This document shows positions 17,618 to 25,227 of a stretch of DNA of 64,000 nt, in pieces (positions within the stretch are counted from its first letter, which is position 1; every line of letters starts with the position of its first letter). A program made the position numbers and the translations under genes. Origin of the DNA: Planctomycetota bacterium (GTDB lineage Bacteria; Planctomycetota; UBA1135; UBA2386); NCBI GenBank assembly GCA_020638655.1, contig JACKIC010000003.1, positions 310,001 to 374,000 on the forward strand, written 5' to 3'. The notes under the pieces were generated by a model that made no database searches, had not been told where the DNA came from, and saw only the letters and a list, made by a program, of their open reading frames with translations.

Positions 17618-18042
17618 CCATGTCGCCGTCCCTCGCCGAGTTGGTCGCCCGCTACGCCGCCGACTACGGCATCCCCGGCGACGGCGCCGCCGAGCTGCGC
17701 CGCGAGGTCATGGTCCTGTTCGCCGCAGGTGCGCTGACCGCACCGGCCGACAAGGTCGTGGCAGCCGAGATCCTCGTCGACAGCGACCAGCTGGCGCAGG
17801 TCGACGCGGCACAGTCGCTGGCGCTCGCGGCGATGGCGCAGGACCGCCGCGGTCGCCTGCTGGCCGCGACCGCCTACGACCGCCTGCGGCGCCTGCGCGG
17901 CCAGCCGCAGAAGTTCGGCACCCAGGTCGACGAGGACGGTGAAGTCGCGGCGCTGTGGCCCGTCGATCCGGCGACCACGGACAGCGAGCGCGCCAAGTGG
18001 GACGTGCCACCGCTCGCCGAGTTGCGGCAGCGGCTGCAGTAG
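17614..18042 (+). CDS. Small soluble protein, DUF6624-like
   Basis: A 142-residue soluble protein whose ATG overlaps the stop of the membrane gene (ATGA at 17614-17617), so the two are translationally coupled. It is alpha-helical. The C-terminal QKFGTQVDEDGEVAALWPVDP then ERAKWDVPPLAELRQRL resembles the QxxGTQ...W/YPIxDP...R...LGLPPL pattern of DUF6624, a family of unknown function. No catalytic residues are evident. It is followed after nine bases by the 38-residue membrane peptide. These genes form a rightward group, 16067-18789. Confidence 0.6.
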   Translation: MTMSPSLAELVARYAADYGIPGDGAAELRREVMVLFAAGALTAPADKVVAAEILVDSDQLAQVDAAQSLALAAMAQDRRGRLLAATAYDRLRRLRGQPQKFGTQVDEDGEVAALWPVDPATTDSERAKWDVPPLAELRQRLQ

Positions 18043-18051
18043 GATGCCGGC

Positions 18052-18168
18052 GTGAACTTCGGCCTCGTCTTCGCCCTGCTCGGCCTCGCCGCCCTGCTCT
18101 GGTACGGGTTGCGCGGCATGGAGCGGCTCGTGCAGATGCGCCGCGCCCAGGAGCCCGGCAGCACTTGA
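18052..18168 (+). CDS. 38-residue membrane peptide, or the N-terminus of an interrupted gene
   Basis: GTG at 18052 opens a 38-residue frame: a hydrophobic helix (LVFALLGLAALLWYGL) then a basic amphipathic end (RLVQMRRAQEPGST). TGA at 18166-18168 stops it. The same frame is then open, without a good start codon, through a Pro/Ala-rich stretch into the protein ending at 18789. It therefore looks like the membrane anchor of that protein, cut off by a single nonsense codon. If the stop is genuine, this is a free single-pass peptide. Confidence 0.5.
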   Translation: MNFGLVFALLGLAALLWYGLRGMERLVQMRRAQEPGST

Positions 18169-18249
18169 GGCACCTCGGCCCGGGCCCGTGCGGCCCGCCC
18201 CGACGAGACCCCGGACGCGCCGCGCAACTTCGGCCCGGGGCGCAGCTGG

Positions 18250-18789
18250 TTGGTGGTGCCCAGTGACGACCCGCAGGCGCTGGTGCGCCAGTTGGCGCTG
18301 CGCACGGTGCTGCCCGCGAACTGGCGCGCGGGCCTCGACGAGGTGCAGCAGCAGGGCGTGTTCGTGACGCCGCCGGTCGGGGGCCGCGTGTTCGCCGTCG
18401 GCGCCGACCTCGGGCTGCGCGCGAGCGGTGACGCCGAACGACTCGCGGTGCTGCTCGAGCGGCTCAGCTCGACCTTCGGCCACGCGATGTGGTTCACGAC
18501 CGACGACGTCGCCGAGGTGCACGGCTGGATGTCCGCGACGCGCGGGCAGCTCGAGCGCGGTTATGCGTTCGCGGGCGATGCCGGCCACGTCTTCTGGCAC
18601 GGCGACGTCACCGACGCCGAGCGAGAGCTCGGCTGCTTCGTCGACGACCCGCGCGACACGTCCGACGACGAGGTCAAGTGGTGGCCCGACACGCGGGTGG
18701 TCTGCGCCGTGGCTTCGGCCTGGGGGCTCGATCCTGGCAGGATCGAAGGGGCCGCGGCGCCGGCGGTCGGCTACTGCGGTCGCCTGTAG
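18250..18789 (+). CDS. Hypothetical protein, probably missing its N-terminal anchor
   Basis: The first available start is TTG 18250 (then GTG, GTG), giving 179 residues; there is no clear ribosome-binding site. The reading frame extends upstream to the TGA at 18166-18168 and joins in phase with the small membrane frame at 18052. Sequence such as ARPDETPDAPRNFGPGRSW just before the TTG looks like translated linker. The protein core (WLVVPSDDPQALVRQLAL ... GGRVFAVGADLGLRASGDAERLAVLLERLSSTFG) is a mixed alpha/beta domain that I do not recognise. The end (VCAVASAWGLDP) is typical coding sequence. It ends exactly where the convergent Sel1 gene ends. The start is therefore unsure, but the coding frame is sound. 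Confidence 0.6.
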   Translation: MVVPSDDPQALVRQLALRTVLPANWRAGLDEVQQQGVFVTPPVGGRVFAVGADLGLRASGDAERLAVLLERLSSTFGHAMWFTTDDVAEVHGWMSATRGQLERGYAFAGDAGHVFWHGDVTDAERELGCFVDDPRDTSDDEVKWWPDTRVVCAVASAWGLDPGRIEGAAAPAVGYCGRL

Positions 18790-19749
18790 TCAGCGGGCAG
18801 GGCTGGCCGCGACGCCGGGTGAGGTCACCGCCGGCCGCAGCTCGTCGAGGTGCTGCTGCGCCGCCGCGAGCTCGCCCGCCGACAACGTCCGCCGCAGCTG
18901 CTGCAGCCGCGCGCCCGCGTCCGTCGCGCCATGCTCCGCGGCGAGTTCGAGCCACGCGGCCGCCGCGCCGCGGTCCGCGGCGATGCCATCGCCGCGCAGC
19001 AACAGCAGCGCGAGGTTCTGCTGCGCCGGCGCGAAGCCCTGCCGTGCGGCGTGTTCGAGCATCGCCGCGGCCCCGGCCGCGTCGCGATCGGGGCCGTCGA
19101 CGCGCAGCTTCTCGACCGCGAGCCGCGTCGCTGCGGCGAGTGCGATCCACTGCCGGGCGACTACCTGATCGGCGACGCGGCCGGCTGCGGCCTGCTCGAG
19201 CAGACGCGCGGCCCGCTCGGGCGCGGTGCTCGGCAGCAGCGCGATCGCGATCTGCGCGCCGCGGTGGCCGTTGCTCGCGGCGTCCTCCAGCAGCCGTGCC
19301 GATTCGTGTGCGTCGGCCGCGGGCGCCTCGCCGCGGGCCTGCATCAGACCGAGGTTGCCCGATGCGTCGGCGTGCCCGTGGCCCGCCGCGCGCGCGAACC
19401 AGAACGCGGCGAGCTCCGTCGACCGCGCCACACCGTCGCCGCGGTAGTGCAGCAGGCCGAGGTTGTTCTGCGCCAACGCATGGTCCTGCGCCGCCGCGAG
19501 GCGATACCACTTCGCCGCCGTCGCCGCGTCGCGTTCGACGCCGCGCCCCTCGTCGTAGGCGACGCCGAGCAGGAACTGCGCCTGCGCGTCACCCGCCTCG
19601 GCGAGCGGCGACCACAGCTCGACGGCGGCGGCGCAATCACCGCGTTCGTAGGCCGACAGGCCCTGGTGCAGGGCGGTCTGGCAGGCGCTGACGAGCAGCG
19701 CGGTGAGGAGCAGCAGGCTCGAGCGGAGCACGGAGGTGGCGGCGCACAT
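18790..19749 (-). CDS. Sel1-repeat lipoprotein
   Basis: A 319-residue protein with a lipoprotein signal: hydrophobic LLLLTALLV, then lipobox VSAC with the cysteine at residue 23. It contains Sel1-like repeats of about 36 residues, each with an AQFLLGVAYDEGRGVERD or AQNNLGLLHYRGDGVARS pattern and helix-capping WYRLAAAQ / WFARAAGHG. At least five units can be counted between residues 30 and 285. Sel1 solenoids are protein-interaction scaffolds, so it is probably a membrane-attached adaptor of the periplasm. The partner is unknown. Its stop abuts the stop of the preceding rightward gene with no spacer. Confidence 0.85.
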   Translation of the reverse strand: MCAATSVLRSSLLLLTALLVSACQTALHQGLSAYERGDCAAAVELWSPLAEAGDAQAQFLLGVAYDEGRGVERDAATAAKWYRLAAAQDHALAQNNLGLLHYRGDGVARSTELAAFWFARAAGHGHADASGNLGLMQARGEAPAADAHESARLLEDAASNGHRGAQIAIALLPSTAPERAARLLEQAAAGRVADQVVARQWIALAAATRLAVEKLRVDGPDRDAAGAAAMLEHAARQGFAPAQQNLALLLLRGDGIAADRGAAAAWLELAAEHGATDAGARLQQLRRTLSAGELAAAQQHLDELRPAVTSPGVAASPAR

Positions 19750-19904
19750 GGCGCTGCCATCGGCAGTTGCCCCGCGTCCGCCTTGAGCGGGCGCGACCCG
19801 CCGGCCCCCGCAAATGGTGACGCCCGGCTCTTTTGGCGCGTCGGCCGCGGCGTCTACACGGTTCCTTCACCGAACGTGCGCGCCGCTGTCGCCTTTCGCG
19901 ACGG

Positions 19905-22900
19905 TCAGCGCGCCGTGCGCAGCACCGGCTCGGGGTTCAGCTCGAGCTGGAAGTTGCGGAAGCGGACCTCGGTCGGCCCGCCGCTGTGCACCTGCAGCCC
20001 GATCACGCCGCGCTTGCCGCCCTTGGCGTCGGTGATGTCGACCGTGCGGATGCCGTTGAGCGCGAGCTGCACGCGGTCGCCGACGGCCAGCACCTCGTAG
20101 GTGTTCCACTCGCCGGGCTTCTCGGCGGCGGCGGCCGCCTTCTGCAGGATGGCGCGGCCGCCTTCCTCGTAGAGCAGGCCCCACCAACCCTTGCCCATGT
20201 CGGCCTGGTAGCCGTGCATCTCGCCGCCCTCGGCCGGTTCGCTGCGGAACTGGATGCCCGAGTTTGCGGTCTCCGCCGGGGTCAGCTTGCACTCGACCAC
20301 GAGCCGGAAGTTCGAGAGCCGCAGCTCGCTGATCGCGAAGTTGTTGGTCTTGAGGCCGGTGGCGGTGCTGCCGATCAGCTCGCCGTCCTCGACGCGCCAG
20401 ATCTTGGGGTCGGCCTGCCAGCCGCCGAGGCTCTGGCCGTCGAAGAAGCTGCCGAGGTTCTCGGGCGACGCGTCGAGCGGCGCCTGGTGATCGCTCTGCA
20501 GGTACGCGATCAGGTCGCGCGCCTGTTCGGGCTGCAGCATCAGCAGCTGCCCGGGCGGCATCAGCGACATCTTCGAGTACTCGATCGCGGGCTGCTCCTT
20601 GGTGTCGGGCGCGAGCTCGTCGCGGCGCAGCGTGCTGGTGCCCGCCAGCGTCTTGAGCGTCAGCGTGGTCTTGGTCTCCTTGACGATGTTGCCGGTCAAC
20701 AGGCGCCCGTCGCGCAGCCGCACCGACACCATCTGGTAGTCCTTGCCGACCTCCGCGCTCGGATCGACGATGTTGGCCAGCAGGTAGTCGAGGTCGCGGC
20801 GGTTGCTGCCGGTGAGGTCCGGGCCGATCACGCCGCCGACGCCGTAGAGCGTGTGGCACGCCTGGCAGGTGCGCGCGAAGATCGCGCGGCCGGCGCTCGG
20901 GTCGGCGGTGGCCAGGAACTCGGCCGTGAGCAGCTTCTTGTGCCGCGCGATCTCGGCCGCGGCGGTCTCGCTCGGCGGCGTGCTGCGGCCCCAGGCGCGC
21001 TGCAGCAGCTGTTCGACCTCGTTGTCGCCGAGCGCCTGCAGCTGGCGGCGCAACGACGCCGCGTCGAGCAGCTGCTTGCTGACCTTCTCGGCCAGCACCG
21101 CGTCGAGGAACGCGCGCGCCGACGCCGGCCGGCCGGCCAACGTGTTCAGCGCGATCTCGCGGTCGGTCGGCTCGAGCTGCGGCAGTACCTTCAGGATGCC
21201 GCTCGTCGCCTCGGGGATGTCGTAGGCCGCGAGCCCGGCGAGCGCGGCGCGACGCACGGCCGCGTCGTCGAGCAGCGTGGCGAGCAGCGGGCCGGTCGGT
21301 TCGTCGCGCAGCCGCACCAGCGCCTCGAGCGCGGCGAGGCGCTTCTTGGTCGGTGCCCGCGGGTCGGCGAGCCGCTCGCGGAACACGGGCGCCAGCGTGC
21401 CGTCGCCGAACGCGAGCGCGACGTCGGCGGCGCGTTCGCGCACGTTGGCGTCGGCGGTGTTGAGCAGGGTCTTGCCCAGCTTGCTCCAGCCGGCCGGCGC
21501 GGTGAGGTCCGGGCGCTCGCGCTGGGCCTCGACCATCGCGCCGAGGATCTCGGCGCGCTGGCGGCCTTCGCCCTGCAGCTGCGTGACCAGCAGCGCGCGG
21601 GTGGTGTCGTCGGCGAGCGCGGCGCGGCGCCACATCAGCCGGCGCACGGTCTGCACCTTGGCGTCGTGGGTGAGCTGCAGGAAGCGCGCCGCGTCCTGTT
21701 CGGCCAGCGGCTCGACGCCGTACCAGAGCAGCGTCGGCAGGTTCTGGTCGGCCTCGTCCTGGCCGTGGCCGAGCAGCGCCGCGGCGAGCTGCCAGCGGGG
21801 TTCGCCGTGCATGCGCTGCAGGGCAGAGGCGAGCTCGAGCCGCGTCGACGGCGAAGGTTCGTTGGCCGCCAGCGCCGGCAGCGCCGCGATCACGGAGGGG
21901 AAACGGTCGGCGCGTTCACACGCCAGCCGCACGGCCCAGCCGCGCAGGTCCTCCGACTTGTGCTGCAGCAGCGCGGTCAGGTCGGCGGCGGTGAGTTCGC
22001 CGGTGGCGTGCAGCGCCCACAGCGCGTGCAGGTTGACCAGCGCGTCGTCGCCGCGGTGCAGCAGCGTGCGCAGCGTCGTCACGGCTTCTTGCGCGACCTT
22101 GCCGCGCTCGCCGAGCAGGCGGCGCGCGTGGCCGACGACGAAGTCGTTGCGGCTCGCGGCGAGCTGCGCCAGTTCGTTGTCGCCGAGACCGTCGAGCGCG
22201 ACCGTCGCGGTGCGCACGTCGCCGTAGCGCAACCGGTAGAGGCGGCCGTTGGTGCGGTCCCAGATGGTCGGGTTGTTGCGGTGGCAGGCGTTCTTGTCGT
22301 ACCAGTCGATGAAGAACACCTCGCCGTTCGCGCCCTGCCGCAGCGCCACGCCGCGGAACCACGGGTCGTTGGCGCGCACCAGGTCGGGCGCGTGGCTGCC
22401 GACGTAGCCCGAGCCCTTGCGCACCAGCTGGTCGTGGTTGATGCGGTTGCCGTGGATGTTGGCGAACAGGACCGCGTTGCGGAACTCGGCCGGGAACGTG
22501 TCGCCCTTGTAGAGCAGGGTGCCGCAGTGGGCGTGGCCGCCGCCGGCCGCGTCGGTCGCCGGATCCATGACCGGGCGGTTGCGGCCGTTCCACCACGCGT
22601 GGTCACTGGTCTTGCCGGCGTAGTGCTTGTGGTCGGCGATGGTGTGCAGCTCGAGCCACGGGTAGGCGTCGAAGTGGCTGCCGCCCTGCCGCTGGCTGCG
22701 GCTGCCGGGCACCATGTGCCAGAGGTGGTCGATCACGCAGCAGGCCAGGAACGCCTGGCCGCGGTCGTCGAAGTCGACGCCCCACGGGTTGCTGGTGCCC
22801 CACGCGAACACCTCGAAGGTGCGGTCCTTGGGGTGGAAGCGCCAGACGCCGCAGTTGAGCCCCACGCGCTGGTCGTCGGGCGTGCCGGGCGCGCCGACCT

Positions 22901-25058
22901 TGCTGTGCGTGAACACGCCGTGCGTGCCGTAGAGCCAGCCGTCGGGGCCCCAGATGAACGAGTTCAGCGTCTCGTGCGTGTCCTCCATGCCGAACCCGTC
23001 GAGCACCACCTCGGGCGGCCCGTCGGGCACGAGGTCGCGATCGGCGTCGGGGATGAAGAACAGCTGCGGCGCGGCGCCGACCCAGACGCCGCCGTGACCG
23101 ACCGCGAAGCCGCTGATCAGGTCGAACTTGTCGTAGAAGACGGTGCGCTTCTCGTAGCTGCCGTCGCCGTCCTGGTCCTCGAACACGAGCAGCGTGTCGT
23201 GCGCGCGCTCTTCGCCGACCTTGCCCGGGTAGCTGTAGGCCTCGGCGACCCACAGGCGGCTGCGTTCGTCGACCCACAGCGCGACGGGCTGGTGCAGGTC
23301 GGGCTCGGCGGCGATCAGGTCGACGTGGAAGCCGGGCAGCGTTGTCATCGCCGCGGCGGCCTCCTGCGGCGTCTTGCCGGTGACCTGCTCGGCGACGTTG
23401 CCGCGCACGGCTTCGTCGTGGAACACGAACTCGTCGAAGTTGAGGTGGCCCCAGTGGCCGGTCGCCTCGTCGACGAGCCGGATGCGGATCTTCTTGCCGA
23501 CCTGCGCGGTCAGGTCGACGAGCACTTCCTGCAGCTTCTCGTGTTCGTCGCCGTGCGCCTTGCACAGAACGTTGTCTTCGGCGTCGAGGATCTCGACGCG
23601 CGTCTTGTCGCTGCCGCCGCCGCTGACCAGGAACGTCGCCCACGGCTTGGTGACCGCGAACGGCGCCGAGGTGAGCGTGCCGGTGGCGTCGTCGCCGAGC
23701 AGCTCGTAGCCGCCGATCCAGTACTCGCCGACGTGGCCGCTGGTCATGTCGTCGCGCCGCGCCCTGACCAGGTCGCCGCGCACCGGTTGGCCGCCGAACG
23801 CGGCGCCGACCGCGGTCCACCCGCGCAGCGTGCCCGACTCGAAGGTCAGGTCGGGCTGGGCCTTGATCGGGTCCTGGGCGACCGGCGTCTTGCCGTCGCC
23901 CTGCCGCAACACGAACGTGCCGCGCTTGTTGGCGACGACGACGTCGGCGCGGCCGTCGCCGTTGACGTCACCGGCAGCGACCTGGGTGCCGACGCCCGAC
24001 TCGTCGTCGAGCACCGCCACTTCGAAGCGCGCACCCTTCGCGTCGCGGCGCAGCAGCAGTCCGAGCAGGCACGCGGGGTCGTTGCGATCCTCCTGTCCCG
24101 CCGCCTTGCCGGGGCCGTGCGACCACCAGCGCTTGCCGGTGACGACGTCGAGCAGGCCGTCGCCGTCGAGGTCGCACAGACACAGGGCGTGCAGCTCGCT
24201 GACGTTGCCCGGCATGCGTTCGGTCGGCAGCACCTCGTGCGTCACGAACGTGCCGTCCGCCTGCTGTTGGAACCACGCGAGGCCGTAGCCGTGTGCGGCG
24301 TAGCTGCTGACCACGTCGTTGCGACCGTCGCCGTCGACGTCGTAGACGAGCATCTGCGCGCCGCCGTAGGCCGGGCTGAACGGGACCGCGTGGAACTTCC
24401 ACTCGGGGTCGCCGTCGAGCGACGCGGGCTGTTCGAGCCAGCCCGATTTGTTGAGGATGTCGACGCGCCCGTCGCCGTTGACGTCGCCCGCGCCGAGGCC
24501 GTGCGTGAACTTGGGGCCCGCGCCCTTGGCGAACGTGGTGCGGAACGTCCACGGTTGCCGCGGGTCGGCGCCGGCCTGCAACCAGCCCATGCGGTCCTGG
24601 TTCTGGCAGACGAGGTCGGGGCGGCCGTCGCCGTCTACGTCGACGAAGATCGGCGACTCGTTGTCGACGCCGTGGAACACGGTGTGCCGCGGCCAGCGGT
24701 CCTTGTCGCCCGTGTTCTCGAACCAGAACGCGTCCTCACCGGGGAAACCGACGCCGAAGATGTCCTGGTCGCCGTCGCCGTCGAGGTCGTGCACCCACGC
24801 GAAGAAGTTGTCCGAGTAGTGCAGCGGGTGGAACACCTTCTCGGGGTAGAGCTCGTGGCGCGTCGTGAACTGCGGGCCTTCGTACCAGTAGGGGCCCGCG
24901 ACCACGTCGTTGTCGCCGTCGCCGTCCAGGTCGCCGATGCCAGCGCCCTCACAGAAGAAGCGCGTCGACAGCGTCTGGCGGCCGAACGGCAGTGGGTGCG
25001 TGACCGGAACCTCGGCAGGTCCCTGGGGCAAGAGCAGCAGGAGGGTGGTGGTGAGCAT
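19905..25058 (-). CDS. Giant secreted PVC-type dehydrogenase with FG-GAP, HEAT, cytochrome c and DUF1080 domains
   Basis: From ATG 25058 this encodes 1717 residues with a short hydrophobic start (LTTTLLLLLPQG), so probably exported. Domains in order: FG-GAP/VCBS propeller repeats (about 20-430; calcium loops DLDGDGDNDV, DVDGDGRPDLV, DVNGDGRVDI); a jelly-roll-like domain (about 440-560); the PVC-type membrane-bound dehydrogenase propeller (about 570-960; GFHVDLIAAEPDLHQP, WVAEAYSYPG, then HGNRINHDQL); HEAT repeats (about 965-1370); a haem c site CQACH near 1398 in a domain with GPDLTGSNRRDLDYLL; and DUF1080 (about 1533-1715; FFDGQSLGGW ... GNGIQFR-like ANSGIQFRSEP). DUF1080 is linked to 3-keto-glycoside hydrolysis, so oxidative attack on a polysaccharide or glycoside is plausible. 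It is divergent from the S9 peptidase. Confidence 0.92.
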   Translation of the reverse strand: MLTTTLLLLLPQGPAEVPVTHPLPFGRQTLSTRFFCEGAGIGDLDGDGDNDVVAGPYWYEGPQFTTRHELYPEKVFHPLHYSDNFFAWVHDLDGDGDQDIFGVGFPGEDAFWFENTGDKDRWPRHTVFHGVDNESPIFVDVDGDGRPDLVCQNQDRMGWLQAGADPRQPWTFRTTFAKGAGPKFTHGLGAGDVNGDGRVDILNKSGWLEQPASLDGDPEWKFHAVPFSPAYGGAQMLVYDVDGDGRNDVVSSYAAHGYGLAWFQQQADGTFVTHEVLPTERMPGNVSELHALCLCDLDGDGLLDVVTGKRWWSHGPGKAAGQEDRNDPACLLGLLLRRDAKGARFEVAVLDDESGVGTQVAAGDVNGDGRADVVVANKRGTFVLRQGDGKTPVAQDPIKAQPDLTFESGTLRGWTAVGAAFGGQPVRGDLVRARRDDMTSGHVGEYWIGGYELLGDDATGTLTSAPFAVTKPWATFLVSGGGSDKTRVEILDAEDNVLCKAHGDEHEKLQEVLVDLTAQVGKKIRIRLVDEATGHWGHLNFDEFVFHDEAVRGNVAEQVTGKTPQEAAAAMTTLPGFHVDLIAAEPDLHQPVALWVDERSRLWVAEAYSYPGKVGEERAHDTLLVFEDQDGDGSYEKRTVFYDKFDLISGFAVGHGGVWVGAAPQLFFIPDADRDLVPDGPPEVVLDGFGMEDTHETLNSFIWGPDGWLYGTHGVFTHSKVGAPGTPDDQRVGLNCGVWRFHPKDRTFEVFAWGTSNPWGVDFDDRGQAFLACCVIDHLWHMVPGSRSQRQGGSHFDAYPWLELHTIADHKHYAGKTSDHAWWNGRNRPVMDPATDAAGGGHAHCGTLLYKGDTFPAEFRNAVLFANIHGNRINHDQLVRKGSGYVGSHAPDLVRANDPWFRGVALRQGANGEVFFIDWYDKNACHRNNPTIWDRTNGRLYRLRYGDVRTATVALDGLGDNELAQLAASRNDFVVGHARRLLGERGKVAQEAVTTLRTLLHRGDDALVNLHALWALHATGELTAADLTALLQHKSEDLRGWAVRLACERADRFPSVIAALPALAANEPSPSTRLELASALQRMHGEPRWQLAAALLGHGQDEADQNLPTLLWYGVEPLAEQDAARFLQLTHDAKVQTVRRLMWRRAALADDTTRALLVTQLQGEGRQRAEILGAMVEAQRERPDLTAPAGWSKLGKTLLNTADANVRERAADVALAFGDGTLAPVFRERLADPRAPTKKRLAALEALVRLRDEPTGPLLATLLDDAAVRRAALAGLAAYDIPEATSGILKVLPQLEPTDREIALNTLAGRPASARAFLDAVLAEKVSKQLLDAASLRRQLQALGDNEVEQLLQRAWGRSTPPSETAAAEIARHKKLLTAEFLATADPSAGRAIFARTCQACHTLYGVGGVIGPDLTGSNRRDLDYLLANIVDPSAEVGKDYQMVSVRLRDGRLLTGNIVKETKTTLTLKTLAGTSTLRRDELAPDTKEQPAIEYSKMSLMPPGQLLMLQPEQARDLIAYLQSDHQAPLDASPENLGSFFDGQSLGGWQADPKIWRVEDGELIGSTATGLKTNNFAISELRLSNFRLVVECKLTPAETANSGIQFRSEPAEGGEMHGYQADMGKGWWGLLYEEGGRAILQKAAAAAEKPGEWNTYEVLAVGDRVQLALNGIRTVDITDAKGGKRGVIGLQVHSGGPTEVRFRNFQLELNPEPVLRTAR

Positions 25059-25227
25059 GGGGGAGCGGGTCGTGGACGAGAGTGCGAGCGGCAAACCATA
25101 CCGACGCGGCCGTCCGGGCGGCGCACAGACCTGCTCCGATGGGACAAGGCTGCGACAAGGCCCGAACCCGCTGCGGCGGGCCGTCCGTATGCTCGCCCGT
25201 CCGACTCCTACCCAGAGCTGCCCTCCC

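Noticed and set aside
18166..18168. TGA read as selenocysteine
   Set aside because: No redox motif around it and no SECIS-like hairpin obvious just downstream; nonsense mutation, error, or a true gene end is simpler.
19833..25227. Very long open frame on the + strand ahead of the peptidase (part of a 3065-codon frame)
   Set aside because: It is the antisense shadow of the PVC dehydrogenase; the translation is Arg/Ala/Val-rich without domains. Only the part after about 25.7 kb is real coding sequence.
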